64,000 bases of DNA. Origin: an uncultured Shewanella sp. (GTDB lineage: Bacteria; Pseudomonadota; Gammaproteobacteria; Enterobacterales; Shewanellaceae). The stretch covers positions 248,001 to 312,000 of the forward strand of contig CANNEE010000002.1 in the NCBI GenBank assembly GCA_947503555.1, read 5' to 3'. This document shows positions 56,035-64,000 of this stretch, piece by piece. The notes under the pieces were generated by a model. The model was not told where the DNA came from, searched no databases, and saw nothing but the letters and a program-made list of their open reading frames with translations. The position numbers and the translations under genes are program-made. The stretch's first letter is position 1, and every line of letters begins with the position of its first letter.

Positions 56035-56236
56035 GCTGTGACTTCCTTTTGCCTTTACTCGAAGCCGAGCATTGTATTGATTGCTGGATTCGTGAGCAAT
56101 ACCTATGAGTATCAGAGTGTTACTTAGAGCAGTATTACTGAAATTATTCTCAGCCGCTATTTGTGCCTTATTAGAAAGCGCTGGAATGAATGTTAGTTTT
56201 CGTTGATGAAGGTATGAGTTAGATAACGATAGGAAC

Positions 56237-56267
56237 AGCTATAGGCGAAGTGTTCTTGCCTATAGCT
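56237..56267 (-). terminator. Hairpin after the response-regulator gene
   Basis: Ten-base perfect stem (56237-56246 with 56258-56267) and an 11-base loop, 30 bases beyond the regulator stop on the minus strand. There is no evident T-run, so it is a weak terminator candidate. Confidence 0.5.
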
Positions 56268-56296
56268 ATATGTTTATTGCTGCTGTGAGCTTGTTA

Positions 56297-57676
56297 CTAC
56301 TCTTTCACTTCCTTAGTAATCCTTCTGCTAAGAGCGCTTTGGCTTATTCCTAGCAGTTGTGCGGCGGCAGTTTGGTTATTGGCTGTGCGGTTCATCGCCT
56401 CATCGATTAGGGCGCGACTCATTTCGGCCAGTGTCGGTAGTTTGTTAGGAAAAACAATTTGGCTGTCACTGGTATCAGATTTTTCCTTATGCTCATTGAT
56501 AGCCTCCATAAAAGGAGAGATATTCAGAGCGACACCATCGCTGCGGCTTACCGCATCAAACACCATGCCCTTGAGTTCGTGAAGGTTGCCAGGGAAACGG
56601 TAGCTTGATAACTGTTTGGCCAAATCACTGGGTTGTAGTGGTGCTTCGAGGGACATCTGCTCTGCTGCTAAACCAATAAAGTGGTTGATTAGCATAGAGA
56701 TATCTAGCTGTCTTTGTCTTAAAGGAGGCAGGTGTAGTCTGTGAGCTCTGAGCTGGTAAACCAGATCGCTTCTTAATTTTCCAGCTTGATTGAGTGCCAG
56801 CATATCCGCTTCTGTCGAGGCAACAATTTTACAGCTAATAGGGTAGGGACGATCGCTACCTAGTGGATAATACTGTTTGTGCTGCAGTATCTGTGCAAGC
56901 TTGGCTTGAGCTTCCAGTGGTAATTCGCATACTTCATTAAGGTATAAGAGTCCTTCTTCAACCTGATGTAAGATCCCTACTTGTGCTGCTTCATTCTCTT
57001 TGCCTAATCGACCAAAAAGTCTCAACTCAAATTCCTCTGTGCTGACTCCTGCGAGATCGATAGTCATGTAGGGCTCATCATGACAACAGAGTTTGTGGCA
57101 GGAGCGGGCAAACTCGCTCTTGCCTGTTCCACTTTCACCTGTAATCAGAATTGGTTCTGGACTGAGTGCCACAGCTTCAAGATATCTAAATTGATCGAGT
57201 AGCGCAGGTTCACAGGTCAAAATATTATTAAATGCTTGAGGCTGAGTCAGTGTCTTAGAAAGAAAGCTCTCTTTAATTCTCAAGTAGTTACGCTCAAGAC
57301 CAACGACTTCCAAAGCGCGACGAACAGTATGGGCTAAGTCGTCTACATCCCCCGTTTTGATAAAGTAATCATAGGCGCCATGTTTTATACAGCGCACAGC
57401 GGTATCTACTTCATTAACCCCTGTGACTATGATGACTCGAGTATTAGGATGCTCGGCTCGAATGCTTTCGAGAATCTCTTCCCCAGAATGAAAGGGCATG
57501 GTGAGATCCAGTAGCACTAGGGAGTAATCGGTGACGCTCAGTCGGTTTAGAACTTGGCGACTATCAACACAGGAGTCGATCTGCGCCTCTGGCACTAAAC
57601 GATTAAGGGTTATCGCAAGGCTTCTTAACCAAGAAGCTTCGTCATCGACTAAGAGTATATTTCTTGCAAGTTTCAC
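56297..57676 (-). CDS. NtrC-type response regulator without GAFTGA
   Basis: A 459-residue protein: receiver domain (DDE at 11-13, phospho-acceptor Asp57 in LLDLTMP, Lys107 in FIKTG), AAA+ domain with Walker A GESGTGKS at 180-187, and a Fis-type helix-turn-helix at the end (NQTAAAQLLGISQSALSRRI). The GAFTGA loop that contacts sigma54 should lie near 223-232, but the sequence there is RLGKENEAAQ; Walker B reads LYLNEV with Asn247 for the usual Asp. It is therefore unlikely to activate sigma54 polymerase. It follows the kinase gene by one base. Likely binds the paired palindromes near fccA. Confidence 0.92.
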   Translation of the reverse strand: MKLARNILLVDDEASWLRSLAITLNRLVPEAQIDSCVDSRQVLNRLSVTDYSLVLLDLTMPFHSGEEILESIRAEHPNTRVIIVTGVNEVDTAVRCIKHGAYDYFIKTGDVDDLAHTVRRALEVVGLERNYLRIKESFLSKTLTQPQAFNNILTCEPALLDQFRYLEAVALSPEPILITGESGTGKSEFARSCHKLCCHDEPYMTIDLAGVSTEEFELRLFGRLGKENEAAQVGILHQVEEGLLYLNEVCELPLEAQAKLAQILQHKQYYPLGSDRPYPISCKIVASTEADMLALNQAGKLRSDLVYQLRAHRLHLPPLRQRQLDISMLINHFIGLAAEQMSLEAPLQPSDLAKQLSSYRFPGNLHELKGMVFDAVSRSDGVALNISPFMEAINEHKEKSDTSDSQIVFPNKLPTLAEMSRALIDEAMNRTANNQTAAAQLLGISQSALSRRITKEVKE

Positions 57677-57677
57677 G

Positions 57678-59717
57678 TTATTGCTCCAAAGGGAAAGTCA
57701 GTTTGATGCAAGTTCCTTTGCCTGGATGAGAAGTGATGAGCATCTGTGCCTGATGTTCTTCAAGTATACGGCTAGAAACCGATAGGCCTAACCCACTTCC
57801 GCCTATGGCTCTGCGAGTGGTAAAGAAAGGCTCGGTCACCCTAGATAAAGTCTGTTGTTTCATGCCACAGCCATTATCTGTGATGCGAATATAGGCATGT
57901 TTGTCGTCGGCCCAGGTATCCAGTTTGAGTACGCCTTGGGCTTTGTTTTTGTTTTCATGAAGATCTGAAGCCATGGCATTACAGGCGTTTTGGATCAGAT
58001 TGATCATGACCTGTTGTAGTTGTTGGGCGTCGGCAAATATCATGGGAGCTGGACAAGCAAAGTCTGTGTTCACTTCAAAGCGCTTAATATTATTGGCTGT
58101 GAGTCTAAGGGATACCTGGACAACTTCATTAATGTTTGTTGGATTATGGCTACAGGTAATATTAGGCTGAGCGTAGCGTTTCAGATCGTTAACGATACGG
58201 CTGATGCGTCTAGCACTATCATCAATTGAGTGAGTCGCACCTTCCAGTTCCGTTAATGCAGTATCAGGTTTTAGCCCAGCTATCATCCAGAAAGGATTAT
58301 GTTTCTGATAGTGGTCTATGGCATGTTTGAGATCGGCTAAGGCCTGACTGTAGAAGGCGATCGAGTGCAATATGATGCCTGTTGGGTTATTGATTTCATG
58401 GGCGATACCCGCAGATAGCTCACCCAATGAGGCTAGGCGACTGGCTTCATCATTGGCCTGTCTTAGCCTGTGCTCTTCAGTGGATTCCTCCAAGAAGATA
58501 ACCACCTGATCTGTGACGATTGGGTAGACTTGGATCTGCCAGTATTGCTGCTTAAATACCATTTCTGCCACAATGGGCTGCTGCTCTTTAATGACCTTTT
58601 TGACGGTTGCGGCAAGGATAAAGGGATCGCCATTTTGATGAACAAAAGCTGCATTGCGCAATAGATCATTATTGTTATCGTTACTCCATAGGCATTCTAT
58701 TTTATAGTTAAACAGGCTGACGCCATGGGGAATACCATCGAGTACAGATTGAAATTGATGTGAAAGGCCACTGAGCTTTTGTTCGGCAATTTTTCTTTGT
58801 TCCAGCTCTAAATCCAACAATTTAGTGCGCTTTTCTAAGCTCTTGCTGATCGATCGAGTGTAGATACTGACACCAGCAGAAATGAAGGTGATAACCAGTA
58901 GTGACCAAAGAATCTTCTCTTGGGTGCTGGTTAAGTCTACCTTCTCACGTCCTGTACCAAACCATTTGTTGACCAAGGCATCGTATTCACCTGAGAGTTT
59001 TAGCTGGCGAAGTGATGCGTTTACCTGGTTGATGAGCTTGAAGTTTCTCTTATTGGTGACAAAGCGAAATGCACCATAAATTAAGGCATCACTAGAGCTA
59101 TGAACACTGGGATAAAGAGGTTGTAGTCGCCTGGCGACAAGGTTTTCAGCCAAGACAACATCGACCTTATTCTCCTCTAGCATCTTAAAGCCAGTTTCAT
59201 AGAGATCGACATCTATGGGGGTAAAATGCTGATCTTTCCCCCTGATATAGACGTCGACAAAGGAGCCCTTTTTAATGGCTACTCGTTTGCCCGCTAAGTC
59301 TTGCCAGTTATGAATAAATACTTCGCCCTGTAAGGTATAGGCTTTGGCATGGGTGGTGTAAATCGGATCCGATTGTAATAGCAAGCGATTGACAGAAACC
59401 GGACTTACGAGTGTGATGATGTCAATTCCGCTTTGGGTATTTCTAATGTCAGCAACCAACTCCTGAAAGCTTTTGCGTCTAACGACTACCTGCTTATTCA
59501 GCATCTGGGCAATGCGCTGTAGTAGCTGGATGTTAAAGCCTTGCTCAACACCATTGTCCCGCCACTCTAATGGTGCAGTATGGGAATGAACCCCAAATAC
59601 GATACTGTCTTGGGTAGACTCATCAATTTTTTTTGCCCAAGGGGTGGGAGATACTAGGAATAACAGTAAGCCTAGTAGGGCTGATAGTATACTTTTAGCC
59701 TTGAAGCCATAGTGCAT
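57678..59717 (-). CDS. Sensor histidine kinase with periplasmic solute-binding domain
   Basis: A 679-residue membrane kinase. Order: signal/first helix (ILSALLGLLLFLVSPTPWA), a periplasmic SBP_bac_3-type domain at about 35-255 (IVFGVHSHTAPLEWRDNGVEQGFNIQLLQRIAQML and VNKWFGTGRE), one transmembrane helix (KILWSLLVITFISAGVSIYT), a PAS-like domain (about 320-425), and a kinase core with SLGELSAGIAHEINNPTG (His acceptor), NLIQNACNAM (N box), DNGCGM and GGSGLGLSV. Translationally linked to the regulator gene. SBP-type sensors bind amino acids or carboxylates; the signal may be fumarate or a related acid, an inference from the divergent fccA. Confidence 0.93.
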   Translation of the reverse strand: MHYGFKAKSILSALLGLLLFLVSPTPWAKKIDESTQDSIVFGVHSHTAPLEWRDNGVEQGFNIQLLQRIAQMLNKQVVVRRKSFQELVADIRNTQSGIDIITLVSPVSVNRLLLQSDPIYTTHAKAYTLQGEVFIHNWQDLAGKRVAIKKGSFVDVYIRGKDQHFTPIDVDLYETGFKMLEENKVDVVLAENLVARRLQPLYPSVHSSSDALIYGAFRFVTNKRNFKLINQVNASLRQLKLSGEYDALVNKWFGTGREKVDLTSTQEKILWSLLVITFISAGVSIYTRSISKSLEKRTKLLDLELEQRKIAEQKLSGLSHQFQSVLDGIPHGVSLFNYKIECLWSNDNNNDLLRNAAFVHQNGDPFILAATVKKVIKEQQPIVAEMVFKQQYWQIQVYPIVTDQVVIFLEESTEEHRLRQANDEASRLASLGELSAGIAHEINNPTGIILHSIAFYSQALADLKHAIDHYQKHNPFWMIAGLKPDTALTELEGATHSIDDSARRISRIVNDLKRYAQPNITCSHNPTNINEVVQVSLRLTANNIKRFEVNTDFACPAPMIFADAQQLQQVMINLIQNACNAMASDLHENKNKAQGVLKLDTWADDKHAYIRITDNGCGMKQQTLSRVTEPFFTTRRAIGGSGLGLSVSSRILEEHQAQMLITSHPGKGTCIKLTFPLEQ

Positions 59718-59996
59718 GATGAGTCAGGTTTACCTTATTTATCATTAAGTTGTTTTGAAACTGCCCGTGTGTATTATTTGCGCTTATAGGCATATCTATG
59801 ATAAGGCTGATTTTACCCTATTGTTAACATTTGGCACAGAGGGTTAATTTTTACTCTTTGATGGCTTAAGTGTTTGTATAATAATATTATTTACCTCGAT
59901 TTGTATTGGGTTGGTTGCATATGCCTGTTATTTATTGTTCAGGATTTGGAATAGGATCACAGGGGGAAAAGTCTGTTGATCTGTCTCACTGCTGGC

Positions 59997-60129
59997 TATG
60001 CAAAAATGCATATTGATTTATGGGCTTATGCAGGGGTGCATGGGCTATTCTACCGCTTGTGATCTTTCCTAAGCTTTCGACATATCATTTTCTATCCCAC
60101 TTGAGAGACCCATTAGCCAGGCAGAGAAT
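59997..60129 (+). promoter_or_regulatory. fccA promoter with paired palindromes
   Basis: Elements seen: palindrome 1 at 59997-60012 (TATGCA-AAAA-TGCATA), palindrome 2 at 60027-60042 (TATGCA-GGGG-TGCATG), TGTGATC at 60058-60064, CTTGAG at 60100-60105 acting as a -35 candidate (TTGAGA), and GAGAAT at 60124-60129 as a -10 candidate with a 17-base spacer. The same elements occur at identical offsets (0, +30, +61, +103) in two other promoters in this window. TGTGATC resembles a CRP half-site. The promoter call is inference; the repeated geometry is direct observation. Confidence 0.82.
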
Positions 60130-60264
60130 GCCAAGAGATGGAAGGTTTAAATGTTTATTCCGCCATTAGCTAAGCTTGTTTAGCTGCAATGGTTACAGGA
60201 TACCTAGCTTCCATATCTTTAAGTTTCAAGACTTACCTAATGAAGTACTCTGTAAGGAGATGGG

Positions 60265-62055
60265 ATGAGAAATATAACTAAAGTCGCCTGTTTAGCGAGT
60301 TTTATTGGATCTATGTTCATGCTTCCACATGTTGGAGCTGCGGACAATCTTGCTGATTTTCATAATCAAAACATGGAGTGTGATACCTGCCACTTAGCCA
60401 GTGGTGAACTATCTAATGACAATTTAAGCCATGAAAATGAGCAATGTGTTTCCTGTCATGGCTCCATGGATGAAATTGCAGCCGAGACTAAGCGGGACCA
60501 TTATAATGCCCATGATTCCCATTTCCCCGGGGATATCGCGTGTACTTCGTGCCACAGTGGTCATGAAAAATCTATGGTGTATTGTGATTCTTGCCATAGC
60601 TTTGAGTTTGATATGCCCTATAGAGGCCAATGGCAACGCCATGAGCCTAGCATTGCAGAGCTAGAGAAAGATGCCGCTGAGCGCGAGAAGGCATTAAAGG
60701 CAAAACCTCAAGCCGAGACCGATGTGGTTATTGTCGGCTCGGGTGGTGCAGGTTTCTCGGCTGCGGTTTCGGCCCATGATGCCGGAGCCAGTGTGATTTT
60801 GATTGAAAAAGAGCCTGTGATTGGCGGCAATGCCAAACTGGCTGCTGGTGGTATGAATGCAGCTTGGACAGATCAGCAAAAGGCCAAAGGCATAGAAGAC
60901 AGTGCTGAGCTAATGGCTAAAGACACCATGAAAGGTGGGCGCGATCTTAATGATCCTGCATTAGTTGAAGTGTTAGTCGGCAAATCTAAGTCTTCAGTTG
61001 ATTGGTTAACCAGCTTAGGTGCTGATTTAAATGATGTAGGCCGTATGGGCGGTGCATCGGTTAATCGTAGCCATAGACCGACAGGTGGTGCCGGCGTTGG
61101 TGCCCATGTGATTCAGGTGCTATACGATAATGCCATTGCTCGTAAAATCGATCTGCGTATGAATACTCGCGGCATTGAAATCCTGAAAGATAAAGCGGGT
61201 AAGGTTCGTGGTATTTTGGTTAAAGGCAAATACACTGGCTATTACTGGATTAAGGCCGATGCTGTGATTTTAGCAACCGGTGGTTTTGGTAAAAACAATG
61301 ACAGAGTGGCTAAGCTAGATCCTAAGCTTAAAGGCTTTATCGCAACCAATCATCCTGGTGCCACAGGTGATGGTCTTGATGTGGCGCAAAATGCGGGTGC
61401 CGAGCTTATCGACCTTAAGTATATTCAGGCACATCCAACATTGTCGGTTAAAGGAGGTGTGATGGTGACTGAAGCGGTACGTGGTAACGGTGCGATTTTG
61501 GTTAACCGTGAAGGTAAGCGCTTCGTTAATGAGATCACTACTAGAGACAAAGCCGCGGCTGCGATTCTTAAGCAAACTGGTGGTACAGCCTTCTTAATTT
61601 TCGATGATTCAGTACGTAAATCATTGAGTAAAATTAATAAGTATATTGGTCTTGGTGTTGCACCGACAGATGCGTCCCTTGAAAAGTTAGGTCAGTCTTT
61701 GGGCATAGATGGTAAAGCGCTGGCTAAGACTGTAGCTCACTATAACCAGTTAGTCGCTGGCGGTAAGGATACCGATTTTGAGCGTCCTAACCTACCTCGC
61801 GCTCTTAATGAGGGGCAGTACTATGCTATCGAAGTGACTCCTGGTGTTCACCACACTATGGGCGGTGTGAAAATCGACTCTAAAGCCGAGATCATGAATG
61901 CTAAAGGTTTAGTGATTCCAGGTCTTTACGGTGCAGGTGAAGTGACGGGTGGCGTTCATGGGGCAAATCGTCTTGGTGGTAATGCGATTTCAGATATCGT
62001 GACCTTTGGTCGTTTAGCTGGCGCCAATGCCGCTAAGTATAGTAAACAAGATTAA
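60265..62055 (+). CDS. fccA: Periplasmic flavocytochrome c fumarate reductase FccA
   Basis: Soluble periplasmic terminal reductase converting fumarate to succinate. Signal peptide of 25 residues leaves a mature protein ADNLADF... of 571 residues, the length of Shewanella Fcc3. Four heme motifs (CDTCH, CVSCH, CTSCH, CDSCH) occupy the N-terminal domain, then the FAD-binding domain ([13 protein letters not shown]). In mature numbering all active-site residues are present: His365, Glu378, Arg381, Arg402, His504 and Arg544. That favours fumarate over urocanate (UrdA), whose site differs. Preceded by a three-part promoter; ribosome site AAGGAG. Divergent from the two-component system. Confidence 0.96.
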   Translation: MRNITKVACLASFIGSMFMLPHVGAADNLADFHNQNMECDTCHLASGELSNDNLSHENEQCVSCHGSMDEIAAETKRDHYNAHDSHFPGDIACTSCHSGHEKSMVYCDSCHSFEFDMPYRGQWQRHEPSIAELEKDAAEREKALKAKPQAETDVVIVGSGGAGFSAAVSAHDAGASVILIEKEPVIGGNAKLAAGGMNAAWTDQQKAKGIEDSAELMAKDTMKGGRDLNDPALVEVLVGKSKSSVDWLTSLGADLNDVGRMGGASVNRSHRPTGGAGVGAHVIQVLYDNAIARKIDLRMNTRGIEILKDKAGKVRGILVKGKYTGYYWIKADAVILATGGFGKNNDRVAKLDPKLKGFIATNHPGATGDGLDVAQNAGAELIDLKYIQAHPTLSVKGGVMVTEAVRGNGAILVNREGKRFVNEITTRDKAAAAILKQTGGTAFLIFDDSVRKSLSKINKYIGLGVAPTDASLEKLGQSLGIDGKALAKTVAHYNQLVAGGKDTDFERPNLPRALNEGQYYAIEVTPGVHHTMGGVKIDSKAEIMNAKGLVIPGLYGAGEVTGGVHGANRLGGNAISDIVTFGRLAGANAAKYSKQD

Positions 62056-62068
62056 TTCGCCATTTAAC

Positions 62069-62115
62069 GCTCGGTGGTGTGGGAAAGCCATGCCATCGAG
62101 CACATTGTTTTCTTC
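62069..62115 (+). terminator. Terminator after fccA
   Basis: A 14-pair stem with some G-U pairs (62069-62082 with 62088-62101) and a short loop, followed by a T-rich stretch ATTGTTTTCTTC, 14 bases after the stop. Confidence 0.85.
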
Positions 62116-62163
62116 ACTGATTTTGACTCACTTGAGGCCTAGGTGATCTGAGCCTTATTGAAT

Positions 62164-62296
62164 TATGCGTTTATGCATATTTGGTCACTGCGTTATGCAA
62201 GCTTGCATCTTAGTTTTAATCAGATGTGATCCTAGTTTTAGTTGTCCCTGCCGTTAAAGAATTTCCCTTGAGTCAATTTCGCTCTATGTTCAATAT
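62164..62296 (+). promoter_or_regulatory. Promoter of the acetate transporter gene with paired palindromes
   Basis: Palindrome 1 at 62164-62179 (TATGCG-TTTA-TGCATA), palindrome 2 at 62194-62209 (TATGCA-AGCT-TGCATC), TGTGATC at 62225-62231, CTTGAG at 62267-62272 (-35 candidate TTGAGT), and a poor -10 candidate CAATAT at 62291-62296. GATCTG occurs 19 bases upstream of palindrome 1, as it does before fccA. The distance to the gene is longer here (about 330 bases from the -10), so a long leader or another promoter exists. Confidence 0.8.
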
Positions 62297-62623
62297 CCTT
62301 CAAAAATTGCTAACGCTGATTTATCAATTTTGTATTTAACGGTAACTTAGTCAGTTATTTCAGCTGATTATGTTTTAGCAACCTTGGCTTGTGGCCCTAG
62401 AGTTTGTTGAGTGCTCATAGGGTTAGCAATAGCAAAATGGAATGGTTTGCCATAAGGCTATAAATCGATGTCATTTATTGTGCCTGATTGAGTAAATCTC
62501 CTGAGCCTATGAATTCAAGGTGTGCTGCTCTGCAGTTAATGACATGAATTGAAAACTTGTGCGTGTTAATGGCTTTTTTATGCACCCTTGTAACAGTGAA
62601 CTAATAATAAAGGTAAAGATATC

Positions 62624-63226
62624 ATGTCTACTACTTACGCCAATCCTGCTCCCTTAGGCTTGATGGGATTCGGGATGACAACTGTGTTACTGAACATTCA
62701 TAATGCAGGTTTTTTCCCAATTGATTCAATGATCTTAGCTATGGGGATCTTCTATGGTGGTATTAGCCAGATCATAGTGGGCACCATGTGTTTTAAGCGT
62801 GGCGATACCTTTGGCACAACGGCGTTTACCTCATATGGTTTGTTCTGGTTAACCTTGGTTGGTTTGATTGTGATGCCTAAGATGGGATTGCCTAAGAGCC
62901 CTGAGTCATTTATGGGGTGGTATCTCGTGATGTGGGGTATCTTTACAGGCTTTATGTTCATTGGTTCGCGCTGCTATCCTTTAGCCAAACAAGTGATCTT
63001 TGGCTCATTAACCATACTTTTCTTCCTGCTAGCGGCTCGTGATTTTACCCATAATGAAACTATCGGTGTGATTGCTGGTTTTGAAGGTATCTTCTGTGGC
63101 GCATCCGCTATTTATTTTGCAATGGCTCAGGTGCTTAATAATGAGTATGGCCGAACCATACTGCCTATCGGTGAAAAGCGCGCTAAGGTAAAGGCTCAAG
63201 TAAAGCCTTTGTCTGCTGCAGCATAA
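62624..63226 (+). CDS. AceTr-family acetate/succinate transporter (SatP-like)
   Basis: A 200-residue inner-membrane protein with six predicted helices and the family motif NPAPLGLMGFGMTTVLLNIHNAG at the N-terminus (NPAPLGL is the Gpr1/Fun34/YaaH signature). It closes with a lysine-rich tail. Members move acetate, succinate and similar monocarboxylates as anions. Regulation with fccA suggests export of a fermentation or respiration product (acetate or succinate) or uptake of a carbon source. The ribosome site is AAAGG. A terminator follows. Confidence 0.9.
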   Translation: MSTTYANPAPLGLMGFGMTTVLLNIHNAGFFPIDSMILAMGIFYGGISQIIVGTMCFKRGDTFGTTAFTSYGLFWLTLVGLIVMPKMGLPKSPESFMGWYLVMWGIFTGFMFIGSRCYPLAKQVIFGSLTILFFLLAARDFTHNETIGVIAGFEGIFCGASAIYFAMAQVLNNEYGRTILPIGEKRAKVKAQVKPLSAAA

Positions 63227-63274
63227 GCGAGGTCAATCGGAGGAAGCTAGCTTACTCGAGTTAGCCTTGTGATA

Positions 63275-63302
63275 ATAAAAGCCCTTAAGGGGCTTTTTTT
63301 GT
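63275..63302 (+). terminator. Terminator after the acetate transporter gene
   Basis: Stem AAGCCC/GGGCTT (63279-63284 with 63290-63295) with a five-base loop and seven T. Confidence 0.85.
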
Positions 63303-63392
63303 GAGTAGCAGCTAAGCCATATTGGCCGATTCTAGCCAAGGCTACCGCGGTGAATTCTCTTGATAAACAGTGTGAGCCTGCCCCTGTGGGAT

Positions 63393-63525
63393 TATGCTTA
63401 TTTGCATAGCAAATTGGTATTTAATGCATCTTTGCATACCTCTAAATCTAAGATGTGATCCTCTTTTAAATTACTTTTCCCTTTGTTTAATTGTGCTTGA
63501 GCAGGATGCAACTTCTGCTCACAAT
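63393..63525 (+). promoter_or_regulatory. Promoter of the flavocytochrome-fragment gene with paired palindromes
   Basis: Palindrome 1 at 63393-63408 (TATGCT-TATT-TGCATA), palindrome 2 at 63423-63438 (AATGCA-TCTT-TGCATA), TGTGATC at 63454-63460, CTTGAG at 63496-63501 (-35 candidate TTGAGC) and CACAAT at 63520-63525 as -10. Offsets are identical to those upstream of fccA and the transporter. The right half of the CRP-like site is best matched here. Confidence 0.82.
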
Positions 63526-63648
63526 TTAGTCATATAGCAAGTCGTTCAACACCCTAGCCAATGCGTTACTGGTTTTAAATATTAATCGAATAGGAATCGG
63601 TAATGGGGCAAGTGAGTAGGTTGTAATAGATGAATTAAGGGAAAGAAT

Positions 63649-64000
63649 ATGAAAATAATAAAATCTACATTATGCATGGCTACCGTTTTGGTTTCTGCTT
63701 GTCTTTCAAATGCGGTGATGAGTGCCGATCAGTTGCAAGCCGATGCAAAAGATGCTGTCGATTACAGTCAGTATCATCCTACATTATCTGCCCAAGGTGG
63801 GGTGATAGTTGCTAAGGCTATTCGTAGTAATGGTGCAATTTTAGTTAACCATGAAGGGCATAGGTTTGTTGATGAAACTGCGGCAAATGATAGGGCAACT
63901 GCCGCTATCATGAAGCAAAGTAATCAAAGTGTTTACTTGATTTTCGATGATGCGGTTCGCCGTTCATCTAAAAGTGTCGATAATTATATTGAACTAGGGA
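63649..64000 (+). CDS. Secreted flavocytochrome-like fragment without hemes (continues past window)
   Basis: ATG at 63649 after AAGGGAAAG; open to the window edge (117 residues). A signal peptide (STLCMATVLVSACLSNAVMSA) is followed by a short linker and then SQYHPTLSAQGGVIVAKAIRSNGAILVNHEG, which aligns without gaps to the region around Fcc3 His365-Arg402 that spans the capping domain. The hemes and the first FAD-binding segment are absent by design of the reading frame. His365 and Arg381 are kept (His43, Arg59); Glu378 is Lys56 and the catalytic Arg402 is Asn80. It cannot reduce fumarate in the usual way. It has its own promoter of the fccA type. Confidence 0.85.
   Translation, partial: MKIIKSTLCMATVLVSACLSNAVMSADQLQADAKDAVDYSQYHPTLSAQGGVIVAKAIRSNGAILVNHEGHRFVDETAANDRATAAIMKQSNQSVYLIFDDAVRRSSKSVDNYIELG

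Noticed and set aside
60043-60264. Sigma54 promoter downstream of the palindromes
   Set aside because: No TGGCAC-N5-TTGC or GG-N10-GC arrangement of good quality was seen; the regulator also lacks GAFTGA.
60265-62055. Urocanate reductase (UrdA) as the identity of the flavocytochrome
   Set aside because: Mature length and active-site residues (His365, Glu378, Arg381, Arg402, His504, Arg544) match fumarate reductase Fcc3; UrdA differs at the substrate-binding site.

Overview
The window is a bacterial chromosome segment that most likely belongs to a marine Shewanella. The evidence is a dmsEFAB operon for extracellular DMSO respiration at the left edge, a tetraheme flavocytochrome c fumarate reductase near the right edge whose mature length and active-site numbering match Shewanella Fcc3, other c-type cytochromes, and a gammaproteobacterial housekeeping block (panBC, folK, pcnB, gluQ, dksA). 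I see no rRNA, tRNA, CRISPR array, insertion sequence or prophage.

Layout. 1-5870 (minus): dmsB (partial), dmsA, dmsF, dmsE, a route that carries electrons through an outer-membrane barrel to a surface DMSO reductase. 6387-9472 (minus): a LysR regulator, a lone prepilin, rpiA and a DUF4124-like periplasmic protein. 9721-15801 (minus): panC, panB, folK, pcnB, gluQ, dksA, sfsA; pcnB appears to start at an ATT codon, as in E. coli. 15940-25714: pepB, a GNAT enzyme, thpR, a GAF-PAS-GGDEF-EAL protein, hrpB and the PBP1b gene mrcB. 25803-32402: a DMT transporter and MarR regulator facing each other across two palindromic operators, a monoheme cytochrome, metY with MetJ boxes, a thioesterase, a small membrane protein, and a catalase preceded by a 16-codon reading frame. 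32446-41687: a Mn exporter family protein, an aromatic amino acid permease, an S46 dipeptidyl peptidase, a DUF805 protein, an RluF-like pseudouridine synthase, a DUF998-like membrane protein, the NhaC-type methionine transporter candidate metT (also behind a MetJ operator) and efpL.

41754-46478: a porin, FMN-binding protein and PepSY membrane protein operon behind a Fur-like box, then a DUF3581 protein and a HEAT-repeat lipoprotein. After an 890-base AT-rich gap comes 47369-53892, a compact four-gene cluster: an SMC/MukB-like ATPase, two winged-helix-type partners and a TOPRIM protein. This is a divergent Mks/Wadjet-like condensin set in the gene order B-E-F-G, and is one of the two best candidates for an under-described system.

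The second candidate is 56297-64000. A sensor kinase with a periplasmic solute-binding domain and an NtrC-type regulator lacking the GAFTGA motif sit divergently from fccA, an acetate-type transporter gene, and a gene encoding a secreted fragment of flavocytochrome (the capping domain without hemes). The last three genes share one promoter plan: two TATGCA-N4-TGCATA-type palindromes exactly 30 bases apart, TGTGATC 31 bases further on, and CTTGAG 42 bases after that. This conserved geometry suggests one dedicated regulon, probably under the adjacent two-component system.
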